A DNA stretch of 64,000 nt from Cohnella ginsengisoli. Lineage in GTDB: Bacteria > Bacillota > Bacilli > Paenibacillales > Paenibacillaceae. The stretch is taken from the NCBI RefSeq assembly GCF_029525555.1, contig NZ_JAPDHZ010000004.1, positions 186,001 to 250,000 on the forward strand. The letters are read 5' to 3'. The translations under genes and the position numbers were made by a program. Below the pieces are notes generated by a model that made no database searches, was not told the DNA's origin, and worked only from the letters and a program-made list of their open reading frames with translations. Positions 7,883 to 18,300 of this stretch are shown here, piece by piece. The first letter of the stretch is position 1. Each line of letters starts with the position of its first letter.

Positions 7883-9025
7883 ATGTTGGAGATATCGGCA
7901 GGCGGCGTCGTATACCGCCAAAACGGCGGCAAAATCGAGATTCAGATGATCGAGGACCGCTTCGGCAAGACGACGCTCGCAAAAGGCAAGATGGAGCCCG
8001 GCGAAACGATCGAAGAAACGGCGCTGCGGGAGATCATGGAGGAGACGGGCATCCGGGGAGACATCCGCTCTCCGCTATCCGTCATTCGCTATCAGTATGA
8101 ATCGGCCGACAGGGCGACCGTTCAAAAAGAAGTTCATTATTATCTCGTCGAGGCCGGCGAGGGCACGCTGCAGGCGCAGATCGAAGAGATCAAGGGCGTC
8201 GCCTGGTATTCTCCGGAGGAGAGCTGGCGGCTCCAGCGCAGCGGCGGGTACGACAACAACGACGAGGTGCTGCGCGAAGCGCTTCGCCAGCTCGGCTTCG
8301 AGCCGCAGGACGGCCATGTCGTCGCTGCGGGCCGCTTCCCGATCTGGACGCCGGGCCAATCGGTCTCTTCCTTTATCGACCATACGCTGCTCAAGGCGGA
8401 GGCACGGACGGCGGATATCGAACAGCTGTGCCAGGAAGCGCTCGCTTATCAGTTCTACAGCGTCTGCGTGAACGGCAGATGGGTGCGGCTCAGCCGCGAA
8501 CGGCTCGGCGGCACCAATGTCAAAGTATGCGCCGTCGTCGGCTTCCCGCTCGGCGCGGCCGCGACGCGCGCCAAGGCGTTCGAGGCGGCGGCGGCCGTCG
8601 AGGACGGCGCCTCCGAGATCGACATGGTGCTGTCGATCGGCAAGCTGCTCGACCGCGACTTCGATTCGGTCCAGCGCGACATCGCCTCGGTCGTGCGCGC
8701 CGTGCAGGGCGGCGCCCTCGTCAAGGTGATCCTGGAGACGGGCGCGCTCACGGACGAGCTGAAGCGCGAAGCCTGCCGCCTGTCCGAAGCGGCCGGCGCC
8801 GACTACGTAAAGACGTCCACGGGCTTCGGCCCGGGCAAGGCGACGGAAGCGGACATTCGGCTCATGCGTTCGTCCGTGTCCGGTCATGTCGGCGTGAAGG
8901 CGTCGGGCGGCGTTCGCGACGCGGCGACCGCCGAAGCGATGCTGCTGGCCGGCGCGAGCCGCATCGGCACGAGCTCGGGCATCGCCATCGTCGGCGGCGA
9001 CCCGGCGGCGGCCGGCGCGTACTGA
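7883..9025 (+). CDS. deoC: NUDIX hydrolase / deoxyribose-phosphate aldolase fusion protein
   Basis: One uninterrupted 380-residue frame contains two enzymes. Residues 1-140 are a NUDIX hydrolase with a canonical NUDIX box at 35-57 (GKMEPGETIEETALREI and following EETGI). Residues 163-380 are class I DeoC, starting FIDHTLLK. DeoC has the EIDMVLSIG strand, the Schiff-base lysine K310 in VKTSTGFG and the second lysine K339 in VKASGGVR. DeoC splits deoxyribose 5-phosphate into acetaldehyde and glyceraldehyde 3-phosphate; the NUDIX substrate cannot be told. The roughly 20-residue linker has no homopolymer, no in-frame start codon and no stop, so the fusion looks genuine. ATG 7883 has TAGGAGGATACGG upstream. 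Confidence 0.9.
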   Translation: MLEISAGGVVYRQNGGKIEIQMIEDRFGKTTLAKGKMEPGETIEETALREIMEETGIRGDIRSPLSVIRYQYESADRATVQKEVHYYLVEAGEGTLQAQIEEIKGVAWYSPEESWRLQRSGGYDNNDEVLREALRQLGFEPQDGHVVAAGRFPIWTPGQSVSSFIDHTLLKAEARTADIEQLCQEALAYQFYSVCVNGRWVRLSRERLGGTNVKVCAVVGFPLGAAATRAKAFEAAAAVEDGASEIDMVLSIGKLLDRDFDSVQRDIASVVRAVQGGALVKVILETGALTDELKREACRLSEAAGADYVKTSTGFGPGKATEADIRLMRSSVSGHVGVKASGGVRDAATAEAMLLAGASRIGTSSGIAIVGGDPAAAGAY

Positions 9026-9048
9026 CATGAGGCGCCTGCGGCGGCCGT

Positions 9049-10032
9049 TTAAGCGGCTGCGGGCAATGCCGGCTTGGGCGGCGGCTTGAACAGATAAGCG
9101 AGCGGCAGCGCCAGCAGCGAACAGGCGACGTTAAAGATCGTCTGCGCGTGCGCGATCTGGGCTGCGGCATTGCCGGGCGCGACGTAGGCTGCGGCCGCGA
9201 GCAGCTCGTGCCGAAGCGGGTAGAACAGCAGCACGCCGCCGAAGTTAAGCGCGACCTGCGACAGCGCGACGAGCTTGCCTCCGCGGCTGCCGCCAAGCGA
9301 GACGAGGAGTCCGGTCGCGCAGGTGCCGACGTTGGCGCCGAGCACGATCGCGACGGCCGTGTCCGGGCTCATGGCGCCCGCCGACACGAAGCCCATCGAC
9401 ATGCCGATGACCGCGGCGCCGGAGTGGATGAGCGCGGTGAGCACGGCGCCGCCGAGCACGCCGAGCCCGGGCTGCTGCGAGGCCAACTCCATCAAATGCG
9501 CGAACGTGCCCTGCCGTTGCAGCAGGGGCCCCATTGTCCGCAGGAGCGCGAAGCCGGCGAGGAGCAGGGCGAAGCCCGCGAGCACCGCCCCGCCGAAGCG
9601 GCAGGCTTCGTGCACGCGGCGGGGCAGCGGCGACAGCGCCCGCCACTCGCCGGACATCAGCGACAGGAGCCACAGGCCCGTTCCTGCGCCTAATAGAGGC
9701 AAGCCGTAGCGGTGCAGCTCCAGGCTCATGAGCTCCGTCGTCAGGCAGGTGCCGACGTTGGTGCCGAGCAGGATGCCGAAGCAGCGGGCGAAGGGCAGGA
9801 TGCCGCTGTTGACGAGGCTGATCGTGAGCAGCGTGACGGCGGTTCCGCTTTGCAGCAGCGCGCTCGACGCCGTGCCGAGGGCGAATCCACGAAGCGGCGT
9901 CGACGTCGAGCGCGCCACGGCGAGCGCCATGCGGTCGCCGGCCCAGCTTGCGAGCGCGGCCTCCATCACCTTCATGCCGGAGAGCAGCAGCGCGAGGCCG
10001 ACGACCGACAGCGAGATCAGATATAGCGTCAT
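9049..10032 (-). CDS. Na/Pi cotransporter family protein (YqeW-like)
   Basis: This 327-residue polytopic membrane protein has two inverted halves. Each half carries the family signature, seen as SSALLQSGTAVTLL with GTNVGTCLT, and as ALIHSGAAVIGMS with GANVGTCAT. The QS and NVGT motifs are those of type II Na+/phosphate cotransporters; the C-terminal PhoU-like domain of longer members is absent. In B. subtilis the related yqeW also follows yqeV. ATG on the reverse strand has AAAGGAG upstream. It converges with the NUDIX-DeoC gene and diverges from the rRNA methyltransferase. Confidence 0.88.
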   Translation of the reverse strand: MTLYLISLSVVGLALLLSGMKVMEAALASWAGDRMALAVARSTSTPLRGFALGTASSALLQSGTAVTLLTISLVNSGILPFARCFGILLGTNVGTCLTTELMSLELHRYGLPLLGAGTGLWLLSLMSGEWRALSPLPRRVHEACRFGGAVLAGFALLLAGFALLRTMGPLLQRQGTFAHLMELASQQPGLGVLGGAVLTALIHSGAAVIGMSMGFVSAGAMSPDTAVAIVLGANVGTCATGLLVSLGGSRGGKLVALSQVALNFGGVLLFYPLRHELLAAAAYVAPGNAAAQIAHAQTIFNVACSLLALPLAYLFKPPPKPALPAAA

Positions 10033-10076
10033 GGGATCGATTCTCCTTTTGGGATTACATAGCTGCGAACGGCAGG

Positions 10077-10097
10077 GGGACAGGACCGACCTGTCCC
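10077..10097. promoter_or_regulatory. Inverted repeat between divergent genes
   Basis: GGGACAGG (10077-10084) and CCTGTCCC (10090-10097) form a perfect 8-bp inverted repeat with a 5-base spacer. It lies between yqeW and the rRNA methyltransferase gene, without a T tract. It could be an operator for either gene; its function is not established. Confidence 0.4.
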
Positions 10098-10154
10098 GTC
10101 TCGACCATCGTATGCGGCAATCGTACTAGACATGATAGAGAAAGGACTGAGCGC

Positions 10155-11573
10155 ATGCCGACCGACAACAAGCCTTTTGCCGTGCTGAACCGCTCGCGCC
10201 GCCCGAGACTGGAGCTCGGGCACCCTTGGATTTTCGCCAATGAGATCGAACGCACCGAAGGCGAGCCGGAAGCGGGCGGCCTGCTGGAGGTTCGCGACCA
10301 CCGGGGACAATTTCTGGCGACCGGCTACTGGAACCCCGCTTCGCAGATCTCGATCCGGATCGTGGCTTACGGGACGCTGGACGCGATGGACGAAGCCTTC
10401 TTCGAAGCGCGCTTCCGCGCATGCCTGGACTACCGCGAGCGGTTCGCGCCGGGCGACGAATCGTGCAGGCTCGTATTCGGCGAAGCGGACTTCCTGCCGG
10501 GCCTCGTCGTCGACCGGTTCGACGGCGTGCTCGTCGTTCAGGTGCTGACGCTGGGCATGGACAAAGCCCGCGAAGCGTGGCTGCCCGCCTTGGTGCGCGT
10601 GTTCGCGCCGAAGGGCGTGTACGAGCGCAGCGACGTCGGCGTCCGCACGCTCGAAGGGCTCGAGGAGCGCACGGGCGTCCTGTACGGCGATTGTCCGCGT
10701 TACTTGCGGATCGTGGAGAACGGCCTTTCCGTCCAGGTCGATATCGAAGGCGGCCAGAAAACCGGCTACTTCTTCGACCAGCGGGAAAATCGGGCGGCGA
10801 TCGAGCCGCTGATGAAGGGCTGGGGCAAACGGAGCGGCATATCGGTAGAGGAGCGCGCGACGGAAGAGGGCGTCAGGCCCGTGCCCGTCAACGCCAACGG
10901 CAGCGTCGTCACGTTCCCGTACTGGGACGGCGCCACCGTGCTGGAGTGCTTCGCGCATACCGGCAGCTTCACGCTCCACGCTTGCAAATACGGCGCCAAG
11001 CGCGTCACTTGCCTGGACATTTCGGAGCACGGTATCGATACCGCCAGGACCAATGTAGCAACCAACGGCTTCGAAGACCGCGTCGAGTTCGTCGTCGCGG
11101 ATGCGTTCGAGTATTTGCGCGAGCAGGTCAAAGGGCGCGAAGAACGCGCGGCAAGAGCCGGCGCAGGAGCGGAGGGCGCTGCCAAAGCCGGCAAGGCAGC
11201 GGCTAAAGTCGACACCTCTAAACCGCTGACCAAGCAGGGGCGCACGTGGGACGTCATCATCCTTGATCCGCCGGCGTTCGCCAAGACGAAGCGCGCCGTG
11301 CCCGGCGCCATCCGCGGCTACAAGGACATCAATCTGCAGGCCATGAAGCTGATCAACGAGGGCGGATACCTGGTCACGGCGAGCTGCTCGTACCATGTGC
11401 GTCCGGAGCTCTTCATGGAGACGCTGCTCGAAGCCGCGCGCGACGCGGGCAAAGTGTTGCGGCGCATCGTCTGGACCGGCGCCGGACGCGATCATCCGCA
11501 GCTGGTCGGCGTCGAAGAAGGGCATTACCTGAAGTTCGGCATTTTCGAAGTCAGGAGCCGCAAAGAGCTGTGA
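10155..11573 (+). CDS. Class I SAM-dependent rRNA methyltransferase (RlmI-like)
   Basis: This 472-residue protein has an N-terminal PUA domain (RRPRLELGHPWIFANEI), a middle domain with FGEADFLPGLVVDRF and GGQKTGYFFDQRENR, and a Rossmann SAM domain with LECFAHTGSFTLHA and the catalytic-type motif LDPPAFAKTK. These are features of RlmI/RlmK-type 23S rRNA m5C methyltransferases; the exact target base cannot be read from sequence. It is longer than the usual 390-400 residues. One insert lies before the SAM motif (about 225-260) and a second, Ala/Lys-rich, insert near 335-370. ATG 10155 follows AGAAAGGACTGAG. Confidence 0.88.
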   Translation: MPTDNKPFAVLNRSRRPRLELGHPWIFANEIERTEGEPEAGGLLEVRDHRGQFLATGYWNPASQISIRIVAYGTLDAMDEAFFEARFRACLDYRERFAPGDESCRLVFGEADFLPGLVVDRFDGVLVVQVLTLGMDKAREAWLPALVRVFAPKGVYERSDVGVRTLEGLEERTGVLYGDCPRYLRIVENGLSVQVDIEGGQKTGYFFDQRENRAAIEPLMKGWGKRSGISVEERATEEGVRPVPVNANGSVVTFPYWDGATVLECFAHTGSFTLHACKYGAKRVTCLDISEHGIDTARTNVATNGFEDRVEFVVADAFEYLREQVKGREERAARAGAGAEGAAKAGKAAAKVDTSKPLTKQGRTWDVIILDPPAFAKTKRAVPGAIRGYKDINLQAMKLINEGGYLVTASCSYHVRPELFMETLLEAARDAGKVLRRIVWTGAGRDHPQLVGVEEGHYLKFGIFEVRSRKEL

Positions 11574-11655
11574 TCGCATGCGCGCCGGCCGTCCGTTCCG
11601 CTACCCGCGGGGCGGGCGGTCCGTTTATTTTGCGGTGCGAACGTCTGTGCGGGTG

Positions 11656-11664
11656 TGTTACAAT
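11656..11664 (+). promoter_or_regulatory. Probable extended -10 promoter of addBA
   Basis: TGTTACAAT fits the extended -10 form (TGn then TACAAT at 11659-11664). No good -35 box is seen at the right distance. It lies about 88 bases before the addB start. Confidence 0.45.
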
Positions 11665-11751
11665 GTTCGCTAGAATCGGTTCAACTGACAGACTAGCATC
11701 GCTCGAATCGACGGATCGAAATTCAACTGTACGGAAAGGGGGGCGTGGGCC

Positions 11752-14700
11752 GTGAAGCTGAGATTGATCGCGGGCCGCTCGGGCAGCGGCAAATCGCATC
11801 TGATCAAGTCGGAGATCGCGGAGCGGATCGCGCAGGATCCCGCAGGGCCGCCGCTTCTGCTGATCGTGCCCGAGCAGGCGACCTTCCAGACCGAGTACGC
11901 GCTGGCCTCCGCACCGGGCTCGCGGGGTTTCATGCGCCTGCAGGTATTGAGTTTCAGGCGTCTCGCGTTTCGGGTCATGCAGGAGGCCGGAGGCTCGGCC
12001 GTCGTGCCGATCGCGGACGACGGGAAAACGATGCTGATCCACAAAGCGCTCGTCCGCCGGCAGGCGGAGCTTAAGCTTTACCGCAGCGGCGCGGGAGGGG
12101 CTACCTTGGCCGAGCGGATTGGCGAGCTGCTCACGGAATGGAAGCGGTACGGCACGGACCCGGCCGCGATAAGCTCGGTGCCGCTGGCCGGCCGCGGCGG
12201 CATACATTCCGCCGGCTTGGACCGCGAGGGGCCGGCAGGCGCCGCGGAGCAGGCGGCAGCTGCCGCCGAAGGCTTGCTGTCGGACAAGCTGCACGATCTG
12301 TCCCTGCTGTACGGGGACGTCGAGCGCGAGTTAGCGGGCCACTACCTCGACGGGGGAGGATTCGCTCGACTTTCTGATCCGCGGCGCGCCTGCGTCGACG
12401 CTGCTTCAGGACGCGGAGATTTGGCTCGACGGCTTCCACGGCTTCACGCCGAAGGAATATGGCGTCATCGAAGCGCTGCTGCGCCGCTGCGCGCGCGTAT
12501 CCGCCGCGCTATGCATGGACCGTCCGTACGGGGCGGGCGAGCGTCCGGACGAACTAGACTTGTTTTATCAAACCGCGGACGCGTCCGCGCGCCTGTGCGC
12601 GACGGCCGAGGCGGCGGGCGCCACGCTCGAGCCTCCTGTCGTGCTGCGCCCCGGCGTGGCGCCGCGCTTCGCGGACTGCCCGATGCTGGCGCATCTGGAG
12701 CGGGCGATGGACGGCAGGCGCCGCTGGGACGGCGGAGAGGCGCAGCTGCAGCCGGAGCATCCGCGCTGCGGCTTGTCGATCCGGGAGGCCGCCAGCCGGA
12801 GAGCCGAAGCCGAGGCTGCGGCGAGGGACATGCTGCGGCGCGTCCGAAAGGACGGCATGCGCTGGCGCGACATGAGCGTATTCGCCCGCAATCTCGAAGA
12901 TTACGGCGAGCTGCTTTCTTCCGTTTTCGAAGATTACGGCATCCCGTATTTCCTGGACGGCAAAGCGAGCGCCTCGCAGCATCCGCTCGTAGAGTTCGTT
13001 CGTTCGGCGCTGGAATGCGTGATCGGCGGCTGGCGATACGAGGCGTTTTTCCGCTGCGCGAAGACGGATCTGCTTCATCCGCAAGGGAACACCGTTGCGC
13101 GGGCGTCGGTCGACGCGCTCGAGAACTATGTCCTTGCGGCCGGCATCGACGGCTGGCGCTGGCATGACGACCGCAGCTGGTATTCGCTGTCGGCACGCGA
13201 TCTGGAGGAAGAGGAAGACGAAGAAGACGGCGCCGCGCGCGGCGGCCCTTCCATGCAGGCGATCCGGGCGGCCCGCGACGCGCTGCTGGCGCCGCTCCGG
13301 ACATTGGAATCGCGCTTCAAGCGGTCCAAGACGCAAGCCGACCTCAGCCGCGCGCTTTATCTTCTTTTGGAGGAGACGGCTGCGCCGGACCGCCTGGAGC
13401 TATGGAGCAGGCACGACGAACTGGCAGGCGAGCCGCTGCGCGCCCGCATGCACCGTCAGCTATGGGACGGTGCGATCGGGCTGCTCGATCAGCTCGTAGA
13501 GCTGATGGGGGACGAGCCGGCGGATCCGGCCTTGTTCGCGGGGATGCTCGACGCGGGGCTCGAGTCGATCCGCCTCGGGGTCGTGCCGCCTTCGCTCGAT
13601 CGCGTCTTGGTCGGGACGCCCGAGCGCACGCGCACGGATCGCATATCGGTACTGTATCTGCTTGGCGTGAATGAAGGCATAATGCCAAGAGCGATCAAGG
13701 ACGACGGCCTTTTGACCGAGGAGGAACGGGTCAAGTTGGCCGAAGCGGGCGTCGCCATGGCGCCGGGCGCCCGCCGGCGGCTGCTGGACGAGGAATTTCT
13801 CGCGTACTTGGCGCTGACGGCGCCGTCCCGGCATCTGTGGGTCAGCTACGCGCTCGCGGACGAAGAGGGCCAGAGCCTGATCAGATCCAGCCTGATCGGC
13901 CGGATCCGGTCCTGGTTCCCCGGCGTGCCGGTCCGGTCCGAGTCGGCCGAGCCGCAGCCCGGATCCTCGGACGAAGCGCAGCTGTCGTTCGCCGTCCGGC
14001 CCGGCCGCGCGCTGACGCATACGGTCGCCATGCTGCGCAGGCACAGGCAGGGCGACGCGCTGTCGCCGGGCTGGCGCTCGGCGTACCGTTGGCTCGTCGA
14101 GCGGGAGCCGTGGCGTTCGCGCCTGTCCGTCCTGCTCTCTTCGCTGCGGTTCAGCAACGAGGAGCGACCGCTCAGGCCGGAGACGAGCCTCCTGCTGTAC
14201 GGCGACCGGCTGCTCGCCAGCGTGTCGCGGATGGAACGGTTCGTCGCTTGTCCGTTCAGGCATTACGCCGCGCACGGGCTCCGGCTCAAGGAGCGGCGCA
14301 TGTACCGCGTGGACGCGCCGGATATCGGCCAGCTGTTCCATGCCGCCCTCCGGCAGACGACGGAAAAGCTGTTGATGGGCGATCCGTCGGCAGGAGACGC
14401 GGGCCTTTGGCATAGCGAAGCCGCGGCCGCGGTCGAGCGGCTGCTGCCGAAGGTGCAATCGCAAATTTTGCTGTCCTCGAACCGGCACCGCACGATGGCG
14501 CGCAAGCTCAGCCGGATCGTCTCGCAGACGTCCGCCATGCTCGGGGAGCATGCCGCGCTGTCCGCTTTTCGCCCGGTCGGCCTTGAAGTGGACTTCGGGC
14601 CGCAAGGTATTATGCCGCCGCTCAGCTTGTATTTGGGGGACGGCAGATGGATGGACGTCGCCGGCCGGATCGACCGGGTCGACGCGGCGGAGTCGCAGGA

Positions 14701-15352
14701 CGGCACTCTTCTGCGGATCCTCGACTACAAATCGAGCGCGGTCAAGCTGAGGCTCGACGAAGTGGCGCACGGCCTTTCGCTGCAAATGCTGACCTACCTG
14801 GACGTCGTCGTCACGCATGCGCCGCATTGGCTAGGACGGCCGGCCAAGCCGGCGGGCGTGTTGTATTTGCACGTTCACAATCCGCTGCTGCACACGGCGA
14901 ACGGTCTCGACGAGACCGGCGCGGAGGAAGCGATCCGCAAGGAATACCGCATGGAAGGGCTCGTGCTGGCCGACGGCGAAGCCGTTCAACTGATGGACGA
15001 GTCGCTCGAGAGCAGCGCCAAGTCGTCGGTCGTTCCCGTCGAATATAAAAAGGACGGCAGCTTCTCCGCCCGTTCGCAGGTGGCCGACGGCGCGCAGTGG
15101 GAGACGCTGCGCAAGGCGGTCCGCCGCAACATATCCAAGATCGGCAAGCGGATCGTGGACGGCGACGTCGATATCGCGCCTTACCGGCTGGGCAAGCGAA
15201 GCCCATGTACGGTGTGCGAGTTCCGGCCGGTATGCCAGTTCGACGGTCAGCTCGAGGGCAACCGCCATCATGCGCTGCGCCGTCCGGCGAACAAAGACGA
15301 GGTCTGGGAATGGCTCGGCGAAGACGAAGGGGAAGGAGGAGACGAATCTTGA
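11752..15352 (+). CDS. addB: ATP-dependent helicase/deoxyribonuclease subunit B, AddB (frameshifted in this sequence)
   Basis: AddB pairs with AddA to process double-strand DNA ends for recombination. The N-terminus MKLRLIAGRSGSGKS holds the Walker A site (residues 7-15). The C-terminal part has the nuclease motif LRILDYKSSA and the iron-sulfur cysteines, one in VACPFRHY and three in CTVCEFRPVC. The frame changes at a run of five G (12352-12356): upstream ends at HYLDG, downstream continues EDSLDFLIRG. Four G restores one frame of about 1,199 residues, normal for AddB. Start is GTG 11752 after AAAGGGGGG. The stop overlaps the addA start. Confidence 0.92.
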
Positions 15353-18300
15353 GCGAATCGCGGGGAAACGGGGACGATGAACAGCTTGCCTTTGATTGGG
15401 ACGGTCTGTTCGGCGCCGGCGGGCAGGCGGACGGAACGGACGAACGGTCCGTAATAGAAGCTGGGGCCGCGACGGGCGGACAGGAGACGGCAGAAGCCGC
15501 GAGCAAGCTCGCGTTGACCGGTGTCGCCCATGGCGGAGACGGGCTGGCGGCTACCTATGCCAGGCCCGAGGGCAGCCGCTGGACGGCGGAGCAATGGGCG
15601 GCGATCGCGGCCGGCGGCCGCGATCTGCTCGTCGCCGCGGCGGCGGGCTCGGGGAAGACCGCCGTGCTCGTCGAGCGGATCATCTCCCGCATCGCGGACG
15701 AGCGCGACCCGCTTGACGTGGACGCGCTCCTCGTCGCCACCTTCACGAAGGCCGCCGCCGCCGAGATGAAGGAGCGGATCCGGGCGGCGCTGGAGCTGAA
15801 GCTCGAGCAGTCGCCCGGATCCGCGCACCTTCGCCGGCAGCTTGCCCTGCTGCCGCGGGCGTCGATTACGACGCTGCACTCGTTTTGCATGGAGACGGTG
15901 CAGCGGTATGCGCCGCTGATCGGGCTCGATCCGGGCTTTCGGATCGCGAACGAGACCGAGGCGGAGCTGCTGCGCATGGACACGCTCGACGAGCTGTTCG
16001 AGGCGCGCTATGAAGAGGAGCTGGCGCTCGGAGAAGACGGGACGCTGGCGACGCTGGCGGACATGTACGGCGGCCAGCGCTCCGACGAGCCGCTGCATCG
16101 CCTGGTCCTGGAGCTGTTCGACTTTTCCCGCAGCCACCCGTGGCCGGATGCGTGGCTGCGCGCTACCGCGGCGAGCTTCGATATCCGCGGCGAAGCGGAG
16201 CTTGCCTCGTCGCCTTGGGTGCAGAGCATGCGCGCGGACGTGCTCCTGGCGCTGTCCGGAGCCGCAGGTCTGCTGCGCGCCGCCCGGGAGCTCGCTTCGG
16301 CGCCGGGCGGGCCTGAGCCATACGCTTCCACGCTCGCCGAGGATGCGGCGCTCGTGGCGGCGTTGACCGAGACGGTGACCAATCGGCCCTGGACGGCGTG
16401 GAGGGAGCCGTTCGCGTCGGCTTCGTTCGGACGGCTCAAGGCCTGCCGCGGCGACGGCTACGACCCGGAGCTGCAGGAACGGGTGAAGCAAATGCGGGAC
16501 GAGGCCAAAAAGACGGTGACCCGGCTGGCGGAAGAATGGTTCGTCCGCTCGCCTTCGCAATACGCGGAGGAGCTCGCCGCGCTGGCGCCCAGAATGCGCG
16601 AGATCGCGGAGCTGGTCATCGCGTTCGGCGACAAGTACGAGGCGGCGAAGCGGGCGAAGGGGCTGCTCGACTTCGGCGATCTGGAGCATTACGCGCTGCG
16701 GATTTTGCGCGCTGCCGACAGCTCGCCGCAAGCGGTGCGGCCATCGGATGCCGCCCTTGCCTACCGGGAGCGCTTCAGGGAGATCCTGCTCGACGAGTAT
16801 CAAGATACGAACGAGGTGCAGGAGGCGATCGTTTCCCTGATCGCGAGGACGAATCCCGGCAACGTATTCATGGTCGGCGACGTGAAGCAGAGCATTTACG
16901 GCTTCCGGCTGGCGGAGCCCGGGCTGTTCCTGGCGAAGTACAAGACCTACGACATATGGACGCCGCAGGGGCCGGAGTCTGCGGAAGGCGGCGCCGGCGA
17001 GTCGGGGACAAGCGGCGTGGATGCCGGGCTCAGAATCGACCTGGCGCGCAATTTCCGCAGCCGCAGCCGCGTGCTGGACGCGGTCAACCACGTGTTCAGG
17101 CTGATCATGCGCGAACCTGTCGGCGAGATGGACTACGACCGTCGCGCCGAGTTGATCTACGGCGAGGGTTATCCGGCCGAAGAGACGGCGGCGGACGCGT
17201 CCGGCAGAGAGGAGATGCCGTCGTATTCGGTGGAGATGCTGCTCATCGATACGGGTGCGGGGAGCGTCGGAGCTCGCAGAACCGAGAGCGCCTCGACGGA
17301 TCGCGTTGCCGACACCGCCGGTGCAGGCGGCGCCGACGAGGGCCCGGAAGCCGAAGAGGAGGAGCTCGAGAGCGCCCAGCTCGAAGCCCGCTGCATCGCG
17401 GCGGAGATCGCCAGGCTGACCGGCACGGACGGCTCGGGGCGCCCGCCGTTCGCCGTCTACGACGGGCGAAGCGGCCTGCATCGCCCGCTGGCCTACCGGG
17501 ACATCGTCATCCTCCTTCGGGCGGCGACTTCGCTCGCTCCCGTCGTGCTCGAGGAGCTGCGGGCGGCGGGGATTCCGGCGTACGCGGATTTGGCGACCGG
17601 CTATTTCGCGGCCGTCGAGGTCGACGTGATGTTATCCTTGCTGCACATTATCGACAATCCCGATCAGGATATCCCGCTGGCGGGCGTGCTGCGGTCCCCC
17701 ATCGTCGGACTCAGCGCGGACGAGCTCGCCGCCGTTCGGATCGTCGACCGCGCCGGCTCCTTCTGGTCGGCCGTGCGAGCCGCCGCCGAAGGCATCGGGG
17801 ACGAGGCGCTGCGGGACAAGCTCGCAGCCTTCGTCGAGGCGCTCGAAGGCTGGAGAACGTTCGCGCGCCGGGAGCCGCTCGGCGAGCTGCTCCATGCGTT
17901 GTACCGGGATACCGGGTACTTCGACTTCGTCGGCGGGCTTCCCGGCGGCGGGCAGCGGCAAGCGAACCTCCGAGCGCTCATCGACCGCGCCAGGCAGTAC
18001 GAACGCAACTCCAGCTATCGCGGGTTGTTCCGGTTTTTGCGGTTTTTGGGGCGCATGCGCGAAACGGGCGGCGACCTGGGTGCGGCAAGGGCGGTCGGCG
18101 AACAGGAGGACGTCGTGCGCGTGGTCTCCATTCACAAGAGCAAAGGGCTCGAGTTTCCCGTCGTATTCGTAGCGGGCCTCGGACGCAGGTTCAACCGGCA
18201 GGATTTAAGCGGGATGTTTTTACGGCACAAGAAGCTGGGCTTCGGTCCGCGGATGGTGGAGCGGGTGACGCGCGTCTCCTACCCGACGCTGCCGCAGCTT

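Noticed and set aside
6241..7932. A 563-residue reverse-strand frame over mtaB
   Set aside because: Same kind of shadow; the forward strand holds a clear MtaB with cluster-binding Cys.
8300..8370. A sequencing indel creating the NUDIX-DeoC fusion
   Set aside because: No homopolymer or stop codon is seen in the linker in the frame used, and no good independent DeoC start or ribosome site exists nearby.
15268..17481. A 737-residue reverse-strand frame over addA
   Set aside because: Shadow of AddA, where all helicase motifs lie on the forward strand.
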